DNA of 64,000 nt from Oscillospiraceae bacterium (GCA_017415425.1 JAFQGT010000020.1:18128-82127), one strand, 5' to 3'. Numbered from the stretch's first letter, positions 45,006 to 53,403 are shown. The notes: generated from the sequence alone by a model not told the origin. A program made the numbers and translations.

Positions 45006-45950
45006 ATGCATAGAAGAATTCTCTCTGTTGTGCTGATTGCTATCTTCTTGTTGTTGGCTTTGCCATGTAAGGCTTCTGCTACAAGTCAAGAACCCCAATA
45101 TATATACGAACTGCATGTGGACGGAAATGCGGAGTCCCGTCAGGAAAAAGGTAACATTGTTACATTTTCCGTGTACCTGCACCGTACTGACAACCAGGAA
45201 ACCTTCAATATGCGCGGTATGCAGACCGAGGTCCGTTATGATACGTCTTTCTTTCGTTTGATTGAAGACAGTTATGTGACTGCACCCGGAATTGTTGCCA
45301 AGCACGTGAATGGTGTTGGCCAGTTCGATGAAATGTACTTTAACTTCCTGTCCTATACGGGTTCTGATATTTGGGAAGCAGAGAAGTTTATCGGTAGTTT
45401 CCGACTGGAAGTTCTTTCTGGATCCGGTGTTTCCAAGGTCACATTGGAGGACTCTATGGTGGCTCATCCGGACGGATTGGGCGATAGCTTTGAATATGAA
45501 GAGGTAGAACATACCGTCATTGTCACCACCGAGTGTACAGTAAAATTTGTAACCAACGGCGGTTCCGTTGTGCAGGATATGATTGTGATCTATGGCGAGA
45601 AGATCCCAAAGCCGCAAAATCCTGTGCGCGAAGGCTACACCTTTGCCGGATGGTATAAGGATATCCACCTGCAGGAGCAGTGGGATTTCGATAAGGATGT
45701 TGTTGAAAGCAGTATGTATCTGTATGCCAAGTGGACACCTGATCCCACCCAGCCTACAGAAACAACGGAGCCTACAGATCCTACTCAAGATCCGGGTAAT
45801 AATCAGACCTGTGACGGAAATAGACTAATTCTGATCATCCTGCTGATCGTGGTTATTTTGGCCTCGGCCTTTATCATCTTCCTGTTGTTGTTCCGTAGGA
45901 AGAAAAATGATGAAGAAGATTGTACGCAAGAAGATAATACGCAAATTTAA
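45006..45950 (+). CDS. Membrane-anchored cohesin-like protein with InlB repeat (anchor 2)
   Basis: 314 residues, the same length and design as anchor 1. Signal peptide 1-25 (ends CKASA). The cohesin-like domain covers about 28-170 (NIVTFSVYLHRTDN, MQTEVRYDTSFFRLIEDSY, FIGSFRLEVLSGSGVSKVTL). The InlB repeat covers about 175-240 (FVTNGGSVVQDM, PVREGYTFAGWYKD, YLYAKW). A Thr/Pro stalk, one membrane segment (about 273-298) and an acidic tail follow. ATG follows AAAGGAG. It is the last gene of operon 1, right before a strong terminator. A weak stem (44957-44962 / 44977-44982) lies in the gap in front. Confidence 0.78.
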   Translation: MHRRILSVVLIAIFLLLALPCKASATSQEPQYIYELHVDGNAESRQEKGNIVTFSVYLHRTDNQETFNMRGMQTEVRYDTSFFRLIEDSYVTAPGIVAKHVNGVGQFDEMYFNFLSYTGSDIWEAEKFIGSFRLEVLSGSGVSKVTLEDSMVAHPDGLGDSFEYEEVEHTVIVTTECTVKFVTNGGSVVQDMIVIYGEKIPKPQNPVREGYTFAGWYKDIHLQEQWDFDKDVVESSMYLYAKWTPDPTQPTETTEPTDPTQDPGNNQTCDGNRLILIILLIVVILASAFIIFLLLFRRKKNDEEDCTQEDNTQI

Positions 45951-45955
45951 TATCT

Positions 45956-45987
45956 AAAGCTGCTCAGTTAACTGAGCAGCTTTTTTA
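45956..45987 (+). terminator. Terminator of surface-complex operon 1
   Basis: Perfect 14-bp inverted repeat (45956-45969 / 45970-45983; the central TTAA must form the loop) followed by a T-run. Confidence 0.9.
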
Positions 45988-46145
45988 TGTATGTATCCTG
46001 CGTTTTTCACCAGTAGCAAATAGGCTTGCTTTGGCAATGTGCATAAATACAAGACTATACTGCAGGTAATTTCCCACGAATTTCAAATAGTGGTTGTTAA
46101 ATCTGCACAAAAAAAGAAACACGACAACGAAAGTGGGTTTATGAC

Positions 46146-46174
46146 TTGAAATTTTGGAAGATTTGAGTTAAAAT
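46146..46174 (+). promoter_or_regulatory. Promoter of surface-complex operon 2
   Basis: TTGAAA (46146-46151), 17 bp, TAAAAT (46169-46174), followed by a roughly 120-nt leader. The rest of the 348-bp gap 45951-46298 holds the upstream terminator and no gene. Confidence 0.7.
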
Positions 46175-46298
46175 GTTTTTAGTTACCATAGCGCGAGTGT
46201 GCTTTCTACTCACCTCTTTATTGAGTCTTTCAAAACACAACCAGTATTTTGTCGTGAGCATAAGCGCGTAAGAATCTATTGCGAAGGGAAAGAATTGT

Positions 46299-48953
46299 AT
46301 GAAAGATGCAAAGAAACTTGCTTGTATGTTGCTGGCTATTTGTATGATGTTTACGCTGTTGTTTGCAAACGCTAACATCTTCAATGTACAAGCAAACCCC
46401 ACTATTCGAACTCTTATCAATCTGGACTTTGAGTCCGGCGATCTGTCTGCCTGGGAAGCAAACGAAGAAGCCCAGCGAGATACCACCGCAAATCAACGCT
46501 GGCAAATTGCTGACAGCGCTGTTTTGGGCAGCAAGGCGCTGGAGGTCAGAAGAGGCGATGGCCCCAACTGGCATCAAGAGTTTCCTCTTGGTGAAGCTGT
46601 TAACAATGCAGTTCTTGAGTATCGTTTCTCTATAACACAGATGTCCAACCCCCCTTACTCAGATCAGGATATCTACCTGCCCACTCTGCTGTACAGGGGT
46701 GCTGCAGATGAAGCACTGAACGTCAATTCCGCTCCTTTTGGCCTGTATATTGAGAGTATGGATCTGTACTATAACTATGGCCGCGGCATCGGAAATGGCA
46801 AGCAGGTTATTGTTGAGCAACTGGAATATGAAACAGCCTACACTCTGCGTATAGAGTACATGCTGCCCACCGAGTCTGTGAAGGTATTCCTGAACGGAAA
46901 TGAACTGGAACTTCCCACTACAGAATTGGAAGCAGCCGGCGATAGCTCCCTCATTAATGAGACAGGCAAGCTGGATAGAATTTCTGTCGGTGTTCATAAC
47001 CTTTTGAATTCCCATGCTTTTATTGACGATCTGAAGGTTACCACGGATGACTCCGTACCTGAGGCTACCGAGGCTACCGAAGCCACCGAGGCTACCGAAG
47101 CCACCGAGGCTACTGAAGCTACTGAAGCTACCGAAGCCACCGAGTCTACTGAGGCCACCGAGTCTACCGAAGCCACCGAGGCTACTGAAGCTACTGAAGC
47201 TACTGAAGCTACCGAAGCTACCGAAGCTACCGAAGCTACCGAAGCCACCGAGTCTACTGAGGCCACCGAGTCTACCGAAGCCACCGAGTCTACCGAAGCT
47301 ACCGAAGGTGACGACGGTGTAGAGACCCTTGTCAATATGAACTTTGAGTCCGGCGATCTCACTGGCTGGGAAGCTAACACTGCAGCTCAGCAACAAGATG
47401 GCGCAAATTTCCGTTGGCAAATTGCTAACAGCACCGCTTTGGGCAGCAAGGCGCTGGAGGTCAGAAGAGGCGATGGCCCCAACTGGCATCAAGAGTTTCC
47501 TCTTGGTGAAGCTGTTAACAATGCAGTTCTGGAGTATCGGTTCTCTATAACGCAGATGTCCAACCCCCCTTACTCGGATCAGGATATCTATCTGCCCACT
47601 CTGCTGTACAGGGGTGCTGCAGATGAAGCACTGAACGTGAATTCCGCTCCTCTCGGTCTGTATGTGGAGGCTATGCAGTTGTACTATAACTATGGCCGCG
47701 GCATCGGAAATGGCAAGCAGGTTATTGTTGAGCAACTGGAATATGAAACAGCCTACACTCTGCGTATTGAGTACGACCTGCCCACCGAGTCTGTGAAGGT
47801 ATTCCTGAACGGAAACGAACTGGAACTGCCCACTACAGATCTTGAAGAAGATGGTGACAGCTCCCTCATTAATGAGACAGGTAAGCTGGACAGAATTTCT
47901 GTCGGTGTTCATAACCTTTTAAATTCCCATACCTTTATTGATGACCTGAAGGTTACCACCTTGGTATCTACCGAACCCGAGACCACCGAGCCTTCCACCG
48001 AGTCCACCGAGGCTACTGAAGGCACCGATGCTACCGAGGGCACCGATGCTACCGAGGGCACTGAGGGCACCGATGCTACCGAGGGCACTGAGGGCACCAA
48101 TGCTACCGAGGGCACTGAGGGCACCGATGCTACCGAGGGCACTGAGGCTACCGATCCTTCTGTCATTTTGAAGCTGGACTTCGAGAATGGTACGCTGGGT
48201 CAGCTGCCTGCAGGTTGGACTCAGAGTGTAGCAACGCCTCTGAACACCTCTGCTGACAGCACTTCGTATTTTACCAAGCTGGTTGAAAATCCTGAATCTG
48301 AAGTGGGCAAGAACACCTCCGCAAAGGTATTCCAGTTCTCCAACTACAAAAATGGCGACTATCTGCTGAACTACAAGTTGAAGGATTCTATGACAACTGC
48401 CGTCCTGGAATACAAGATCTATATGAAGCGGACCTCTACGATTTACAATGCAGTTTTGCCTACACTGTTTTATGAGGGCAAGAATGACAGCAATTCCGCT
48501 GGCAATCAGCCCACACCGTTGCTGCTTCTGGTTCAGCAGGTCGGCAATGATCCTGTTCTGACTTTCTCCTATGGCGCAGCCGCTTACGATACAGCTACAA
48601 TTTTGAAATGGGATACCTGGTATACCATTCGTATTGAGTACGATGCCAAGACCCATAAAGCAAATCTGTATGTAGACAATCAGAAGATTGCCTTGAAGGC
48701 CGACAACCCCTACAACAAGGATCCCTTTGCCGGTTCGCCTATGAAGTTGGACCGCATTGTGGCTGGTACTTATGACGCTGGCATTACACAAGTGTTTATT
48801 GATGATCTGACCATCACGAAACTCACCGGTTTGACTCCCAGCAATCCATCCACTGCTGATGAGTTCAATCCGATGGTTGCTGTTGTGACGTTGCTTACTG
48901 CTGTTGCAGCCGGTTTCGTTCTGATCAAGTCCCGCAGGAATTATCGCGCATAA
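46299..48953 (+). CDS. Surface protein with three concanavalin-like domains and long Thr-Glu-Ala linkers
   Basis: 884 residues. Signal peptide 1-32 (ends NVQA). Concanavalin-like domain 1 covers about 37-246, a low-complexity TEA linker 248-337, domain 2 covers 341-552 (nearly a copy of domain 1), and a second linker of TEGTDA/TEGTEG units covers 556-620. A more diverged domain 3 covers 621-845, followed by PSNPSTADEFNP, a hydrophobic segment (about 860-877) and the basic tail KSRRNYRA. The C-terminus has the layout of a sortase signal, but NPSTAD is not LPXTG. The Thr-rich linkers are likely O-glycosylated stalks. There is no catalytic, cohesin or dockerin domain. ATG follows GAAGGGAAAG. Confidence 0.8.
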   Translation: MKDAKKLACMLLAICMMFTLLFANANIFNVQANPTIRTLINLDFESGDLSAWEANEEAQRDTTANQRWQIADSAVLGSKALEVRRGDGPNWHQEFPLGEAVNNAVLEYRFSITQMSNPPYSDQDIYLPTLLYRGAADEALNVNSAPFGLYIESMDLYYNYGRGIGNGKQVIVEQLEYETAYTLRIEYMLPTESVKVFLNGNELELPTTELEAAGDSSLINETGKLDRISVGVHNLLNSHAFIDDLKVTTDDSVPEATEATEATEATEATEATEATEATEATESTEATESTEATEATEATEATEATEATEATEATEATESTEATESTEATESTEATEGDDGVETLVNMNFESGDLTGWEANTAAQQQDGANFRWQIANSTALGSKALEVRRGDGPNWHQEFPLGEAVNNAVLEYRFSITQMSNPPYSDQDIYLPTLLYRGAADEALNVNSAPLGLYVEAMQLYYNYGRGIGNGKQVIVEQLEYETAYTLRIEYDLPTESVKVFLNGNELELPTTDLEEDGDSSLINETGKLDRISVGVHNLLNSHTFIDDLKVTTLVSTEPETTEPSTESTEATEGTDATEGTDATEGTEGTDATEGTEGTNATEGTEGTDATEGTEATDPSVILKLDFENGTLGQLPAGWTQSVATPLNTSADSTSYFTKLVENPESEVGKNTSAKVFQFSNYKNGDYLLNYKLKDSMTTAVLEYKIYMKRTSTIYNAVLPTLFYEGKNDSNSAGNQPTPLLLLVQQVGNDPVLTFSYGAAAYDTATILKWDTWYTIRIEYDAKTHKANLYVDNQKIALKADNPYNKDPFAGSPMKLDRIVAGTYDAGITQVFIDDLTITKLTGLTPSNPSTADEFNPMVAVVTLLTAVAAGFVLIKSRRNYRA
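47062..47307 (+). repeat. Coding minisatellite: Thr-Glu-Ala (9-bp) tandem repeats
   Basis: About 25 in-frame 9-bp units of the ACCGAGGCT/ACTGAAGCT/ACCGAGTCT type, encoding T-E-A or T-E-S, inside the first linker of the three-domain surface protein. Blocks such as the TES-TEA order are themselves repeated. Length is expected to vary between strains by slippage. Confidence 0.9.
48000..48150 (+). repeat. Coding repeats: Thr-Glu-Gly-Thr-Asp-Ala units
   Basis: In-frame units of GAGGGCACTGAGGGCACC and GATGCTACC type, repeated about six times in the second linker of the same gene. Confidence 0.85.
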
Positions 48954-49026
48954 TTCCATTATCCTCTGTATTTTAGCGCACTGTGAGCGCCTAAAATTAA
49001 AATTTGTTTTGAAAGGAAAGAAAATT

Positions 49027-50022
49027 ATGAAAAACGCAATGAAATTGATCTGCGTGTTGCTGACTGTCTGTATGGTCTTTGGCCTTATGTTGGCAAACGG
49101 CGGTATCTTCACCGTAAAAGCAGCTACTGCAGAGACTCTCGTAAATCTGGACTTTGAGTCCGGTGATCTTGCTGGCTGGAAAGCTAACTCCGCAGCACAG
49201 CAACAGCAGGGCGCAAATTTCCGGTGGCAAATTGCTGACAGTGCCGTTTTGGGCAGCAAGGCGCTGGAAGTCAGAAGAGGCGATGGCCCCAACTGGCATC
49301 AGGAGTACCCTCTTGGCAAGACTGTTAACAATGCCGTTCTGGAGTATAAGTTCTCCATCACACAGATGTCCAATCCCGCCTATAGTGATGAGGATATTTA
49401 CCTGCCCACTCTGCTGTATGCTGGTGCTGCAGATGAAGCGCTGAACGTGAATTCCGCTCCTCTCGGTCTGTATGTTGAGGCTATGCAGCTGTACTATAAC
49501 TATGGTCGCGGCATCGGTAACGGCAAGCAGGTTATTGTTGAGCAGCTGGAGTACGAAACAGCCTACACACTGCGTATTGAGTACGATCTGCCTAGCCAGT
49601 CTGTGAAGGTGTTCCTGAACGGAAATCAGCTGATCCTGGACACCAGAGAGCTGGACTCCGGTGCTGACCATACCATCATTAATAAGGAAGGCAAGCTGGA
49701 CAGAATTTCTGTCGGTGTTCATAACCTTTTGAATACCCATGTCTTCTTTGATGACCTGAAGGTTACCGGTGTTCCCACCGGCGATACTCCGGCCACCCAG
49801 CCCACTCAGGCTACCCAGCCCACTCAGGCTACCCAGGCCACTCAGGCAACTCAGGCTACTCAGGCTACCCAGGGCGGCAGCGCCACCCAGGCTACTCAGG
49901 CTCCCGCTCCGAGCAACCCCAGCACAGCTGACGAGTTCAATCCTGTGACTGCTGCGGTGATTATGCTGGTTGCCGTTGCTGCTGCAGTGGTTCTTCTGAA
50001 GACTAAGAGCTCCCGCGCATAA
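49027..50022 (+). CDS. Surface protein with one concanavalin-like domain, Thr-Gln linker and C-terminal anchor
   Basis: 331 residues. Signal peptide 1-32 (ends TVKA). One concanavalin-like domain (about 36-250) is closely related to the domains of the neighbouring proteins (LDFESGDLAGW, YLPTLLYAGAADEAL, LYYNYGRGIGNGKQ, FFDDLKVTG). A linker of about 12 TQA/TQP units precedes SNPSTADEFNP, a hydrophobic segment (about 308-325) and the tail KTKSSRA. The anchor motif is shared with the preceding gene. I use the ATG at 49027 after GAAAGGAAAG. It is likely co-transcribed with the 884-aa gene. The 73-bp gap has a stem (TTTTAGCGC with GCGCCTAAAA) and no T-run. Confidence 0.82.
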   Translation: MKNAMKLICVLLTVCMVFGLMLANGGIFTVKAATAETLVNLDFESGDLAGWKANSAAQQQQGANFRWQIADSAVLGSKALEVRRGDGPNWHQEYPLGKTVNNAVLEYKFSITQMSNPAYSDEDIYLPTLLYAGAADEALNVNSAPLGLYVEAMQLYYNYGRGIGNGKQVIVEQLEYETAYTLRIEYDLPSQSVKVFLNGNQLILDTRELDSGADHTIINKEGKLDRISVGVHNLLNTHVFFDDLKVTGVPTGDTPATQPTQATQPTQATQATQATQATQATQGGSATQATQAPAPSNPSTADEFNPVTAAVIMLVAVAAAVVLLKTKSSRA

Positions 50023-50036
50023 TTTTCTGTAACTAT

Positions 50037-50068
50037 AAAGCCACCTGATTTTATCAGGTGGCTTTTTT
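50037..50068 (+). terminator. Terminator of surface-complex operon 2
   Basis: 13-bp stem (50037-50049 / 50053-50065) with T6 overlapping its end. Confidence 0.9.
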
Positions 50069-50077
50069 GTGTAAAAC

Positions 50078-50110
50078 GGCAGCCACACAAGAGTTTGTGT
50101 GGCTGTTTTT
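50078..50110. terminator. Second hairpin, shared with the blaI-like gene
   Basis: 11-bp perfect stem (50080-50090 / 50095-50105), with T5 on the plus strand side and a short T-run on the minus side just past the BlaI-type gene. Confidence 0.75.
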
Positions 50111-50121
50111 GTTATCTGTAA

Positions 50122-50490
50122 TTACTCCATTCGTGCATCCAGTAAATGTTTTATAGCTTTTAACTGTGCGCCGGTAATATCATCTCGCTCCAACAGTACT
50201 GCAAATAACTCTACGATCTGAGGCTTATAACGGTGAGAGAATATAGTTCTTGCAAAGTACTCTTCTCGGGTCATAGTGGGGACAAAGGTTCTTCCGTAGG
50301 TTTTACTCCGCTTCACAAATCCGGCCTCCCGGATCGCTTCTTTCTGGAGTAGACCGTTCAGCAGAATATGCACAGAACTGTCTTTCCAGGTTTTTTCGTC
50401 GGAACGGGCTAGCAAATCTGCTCTGGATAAAGGGGTATCTGCCTCCCACAGTACATCCATAATCTGCAGTTCGCTTTTTGTGAGCTCCAT
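50122..50490 (-). CDS. BlaI/MecI-family transcriptional repressor
   Basis: 122 residues. The winged helix (about 2-70) has the family pattern LTKSELQIMDVLWEADTPLSRADL, a WKDSSVHILLNGLLQKEAI recognition region and a short dimerisation tail. In characterised cases such repressors are released by proteolysis through a BlaR1/MecR1 sensor. No BlaR1-like gene or beta-lactamase lies nearby, so it is an orphan. ATG at 50490 follows GGAGG by seven bases. An excellent promoter with an internal dyad suggests autoregulation. Confidence 0.88.
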   Translation of the reverse strand: MELTKSELQIMDVLWEADTPLSRADLLARSDEKTWKDSSVHILLNGLLQKEAIREAGFVKRSKTYGRTFVPTMTREEYFARTIFSHRYKPQIVELFAVLLERDDITGAQLKAIKHLLDARME

Positions 50491-50529
50491 AGCAAAACCT
50501 CCATATAAATTGGTTAGGACCTTGTGATT

Positions 50530-50558
50530 ATTATACAATTATGCAAAATATTTGTCAA
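50530..50558 (-). promoter_or_regulatory. Consensus promoter with operator-like dyad, blaI-type gene
   Basis: Minus strand: TTGACA (complement of 50553-50558), 17 bp, TATAAT (complement of 50530-50535). Between and overlapping them, 50535-50555 is a near-perfect dyad ACAAATAT-N5-ATAATTGT, a likely repressor site. Confidence 0.8.
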
Positions 50559-50595
50559 TTGTTTTATTGAAATTGCTGATATAAAAATTTGTAAG

Positions 50596-50630
50596 AAAAC
50601 CGCCTGTTTTAGCAAAACAGGCGGTTTTTA
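50596..50630 (-). terminator. Terminator of the LCP gene
   Basis: Perfect 15-bp stem (50596-50610 / 50614-50628) with T-runs on both ends, about 70 bases after the LCP stop. Confidence 0.85.
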
Positions 50631-50699
50631 ATAGAAAATTAAAATTTTGACAGGAAGAAATTTCCAGTTGGTTAATAACACTGCAGAAGATTGATTATT

Positions 50700-51755
50700 T
50701 TATTCTTTCATACAGTCTTTCAACAAATTCCGGTTGGCTTCCAGATTCGGAAGGAGAACCTCCATACCTCGGATATTCGCAAACTGGTATGTGCCGTCTG
50801 CGGGGATGCGTTGGGTGTTGATTTTCAAATCGGACAGTATGGGTACCAGATCAAAAAGATACTGCATAATCTCCCCGTTAGACAGGTCTGTTGTCAACAT
50901 CGGCAGGACCTGTTCCAGAATATTTTTCAGTTGGGTAACATTCAGATCCTTGCACTTGTCGAACAGTGCGCTGATAACCTTCCTCTGGCGCTCAGTACGA
51001 TCAAAGTCAGCGTTACCTATATTTCGGGTGCGGGCGTATGCAAGAGCTTGAGAGCCGGTTAGGTGATTTACACCCTCCTTTAGATTCCAGGTATAAGCTT
51101 CGTTGGTAACTTCCCAGTTGCCCTTCTGATTCAAGTAATCGGCCTCTTTTTGTGTCAGATACATATCAACGCCGCCCATCAGGTCGATCAGATCCATAAA
51201 TCCAAAGAAATCTACTTCCACATTGCCATCTACTTTAATGCCAAAGTTTGTTTCCAGACAGGTATCCAGCAGGTTCATACCCCCCAACAGGTAACATACG
51301 TTTATCCGGTTATCCTGATAGCCGGGGATCTGCACATACATATCCCGCATAAAGGACGTCAAGGTGATTTCTTTGGTGGACTTATTGATGGTACATAGCA
51401 GCATCACGTCGGAGCGGGAGCGACCCCAGCCTTCCCGGCGATCCTGTCCAATCAGCATAATGTTGATGATATTTTCGCTTTTATTAAAGCTATTTTCTAT
51501 ATTGCCCCAATCCACGTCATCAGGGTCAATAATGGGAGCGGTGGAGGTGGGGTCAGTTTCATCCTCATCCTGCAAAAAATCTTCATATTCAGAAGGTGAG
51601 AGAGTGCTGTTGTCTACATCCTTGTTGATAAGGTTAAACAAACTTTCCATATAGGCCGTTCCCGCAATCAGGAGCACCAAAATCAGCGCGAGTACGACAC
51701 ATAGGGTGATCAATATGATACGTTTGTTTTTAGCAGATAATTTTATTCTTTTCAT
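50700..51755 (-). CDS. LytR-CpsA-Psr (LCP) family wall-polymer ligase
   Basis: Transfers lipid-linked anionic glycopolymers to peptidoglycan. The 351-residue protein has a short basic cytoplasmic tail, one membrane segment (about 13-35), an acidic stalk, and the LCP domain (about 95-345) with IMLIGQDRREGWGRSRSDVMLL, FMRDMYVQIPG, NRINVCYLLGG, and the late Arg cluster ALAYARTRNIGNADFDRTERQ. The conserved Arg/Asp set needed for pyrophosphate-lipid binding is visible. ATG at 51755 lies 13 bases after GGGAGG. A TATAAT -10 lies at the complement of 51805-51810. Confidence 0.93.
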   Translation of the reverse strand: MKRIKLSAKNKRIILITLCVVLALILVLLIAGTAYMESLFNLINKDVDNSTLSPSEYEDFLQDEDETDPTSTAPIIDPDDVDWGNIENSFNKSENIINIMLIGQDRREGWGRSRSDVMLLCTINKSTKEITLTSFMRDMYVQIPGYQDNRINVCYLLGGMNLLDTCLETNFGIKVDGNVEVDFFGFMDLIDLMGGVDMYLTQKEADYLNQKGNWEVTNEAYTWNLKEGVNHLTGSQALAYARTRNIGNADFDRTERQRKVISALFDKCKDLNVTQLKNILEQVLPMLTTDLSNGEIMQYLFDLVPILSDLKINTQRIPADGTYQFANIRGMEVLLPNLEANRNLLKDCMKE

Positions 51756-51901
51756 ATTACAGATGAATCCTCCCAACTGCATATCAATTATAAGCATAGC
51801 TCATATTATACTGCACAGAATACCAAAAATCTATGGTGATTCTATACAAATTGCAAACAACAGTTAGGCTTTTTTGCTTATTTTAATGAATTTTGGCTAT
51901 T

Positions 51902-53278
51902 TTAGGAGTTTGGGAAGAAGAAATTGAACCAATCGTCAAAATTGCCGCTGTCAGGAATATTAGGAGAATCCGGGGAGGGCTGTGCTTGTGTGGGCTCGGT
52001 CTGCTCCGCTTCGGTTTCCACAGGCTTTTCATCCAGAGTAATCTCTAAGAATACACGGCTTCCTTTGCGATACACAGTAACGGTGGTGGTTTCATTGGCA
52101 TCAAACCGACGCAAAGTCCGAGTTAGTTCCGTAACAGAAGCGACATCGTATCCACCCAGATTGATAATAATGTCACCTGCCTGAATGCCGGCTCTTTCCG
52201 CGGCCATACCGGTCATAGCCTCTTCTACATAAGCGCCTGCAGGAAGGCCGTAGGACTGTGCGGCGGTATCTACATCTCGCACATAAACACCCAGATAAGC
52301 ACCTGTGATATATCCGTATTCCATTAGGTCCTCAAACATACCAATGACATCATCCATAGGAATGGCGAAGCCCAAGCCCTCAATCGATGCACCGGAAGAA
52401 CTGTTTCCAGAGTACTTGGCAGTGGTAATGCCGATAACCTGACCCTTCATATTGAACAGAGGTCCGCCGGAGTTTCCGGAATTGATGGCTGCATCGGTCT
52501 GGAGCATATTGATAACCGATCCGTCGGTGTTTACCACACGGTCCTTGGCACTGATGTAGCCAACGGTTAGGGTGGAGGTCAATTCACCCAAAGGATTGCC
52601 GATAGCGGCTACTTGGTCGCCCACAGCCAGCGTATCGCTGCTGCCGATGGAAACGCAGGGGAGATCGGTTGCCTCCACTTTCAAAAGGGCAATGTCATTG
52701 GTAGAATCGGAACCTACCAACGCTGCCTGCATCGTTTCATTATTGTAGGTGATCACAGTGATTTGGGTAGCGCTGTCGATTACGTGATAGTTGGTGACTA
52801 CATAACCGTTTTCGGAGATGATAAAGCCGGAACCAAAGGATTCAGCATAACCGCCCTTGGTTTCGTAACGACTACTGACGGCTACAACGGCTTGTACATT
52901 GGATGCATATACCTGACCGGGAGTCATATCTGTGCTGGGAGTAGCGCCGTCATTGGGTGTCACAACGGTCTCTTTGTAGATTTGCGCCAGTGCTTGGAAT
53001 TTGTTGTCCATAGCTTTTTCCATAATAACCATTTGGTTCTGCCAGTATGCAGCCACACCCAATGCGGTTGCGCTGCAAGCCAAAATGACCATTACGACCA
53101 CCAGCAGCGGTTTCCAGCCGCCACCGCTTCTTTGCTTTTTGGCTTTTTTTGGTTTTGCGGGTTGCTCAGCTATGGGGACAGCACATTCATAAGGAGAGTC
53201 TGCAAAAGGAGATTCTTTTGTAGTATGCTCTTCCGGGTGTTGATCCTGATTCATATATTCGTTCTCATAAGTATCCAT
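51902..53278 (-). CDS. htrA: HtrA/DegP-like membrane-anchored serine protease
   Basis: Surface quality-control protease. The 458-residue protein has a cytoplasmic Asp/Pro/Lys-rich N-terminus, a membrane segment at about 52-72, a trypsin-like domain (about 125-325) with the catalytic triad in VVTNYHVID (His), STNDIALLKV (Asp) and NSGNSGGPLFN (Ser), and one PDZ domain (about 335-425) with AGIQAGDIIINLGG. An acidic tail closes it. ATG at 53278 follows AGGAG by nine bases. Its neighbour LCP is also a surface protein, but each has its own upstream region. Confidence 0.95.
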   Translation of the reverse strand: MDTYENEYMNQDQHPEEHTTKESPFADSPYECAVPIAEQPAKPKKAKKQRSGGGWKPLLVVVMVILACSATALGVAAYWQNQMVIMEKAMDNKFQALAQIYKETVVTPNDGATPSTDMTPGQVYASNVQAVVAVSSRYETKGGYAESFGSGFIISENGYVVTNYHVIDSATQITVITYNNETMQAALVGSDSTNDIALLKVEATDLPCVSIGSSDTLAVGDQVAAIGNPLGELTSTLTVGYISAKDRVVNTDGSVINMLQTDAAINSGNSGGPLFNMKGQVIGITTAKYSGNSSSGASIEGLGFAIPMDDVIGMFEDLMEYGYITGAYLGVYVRDVDTAAQSYGLPAGAYVEEAMTGMAAERAGIQAGDIIINLGGYDVASVTELTRTLRRFDANETTTVTVYRKGSRVFLEITLDEKPVETEAEQTEPTQAQPSPDSPNIPDSGNFDDWFNFFFPNS

Positions 53279-53403
53279 AAGAAACCGCTCCTATTCTTAA
53301 TATATGATATTGTAGTGTATATAGTATATATGAAAAAACTGTGTCTGGAAACTAAAAAATTCGTATTTTTACAGTATTTTCATAAATTTGAAAAATGTTT
53401 TTG

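Noticed and set aside
47062-47307. Regular short repeats that could be taken for a CRISPR array
   Set aside because: The 9-bp units have no spacers, stay in frame and encode T-E-A/T-E-S linkers. There are no cas genes in the window.
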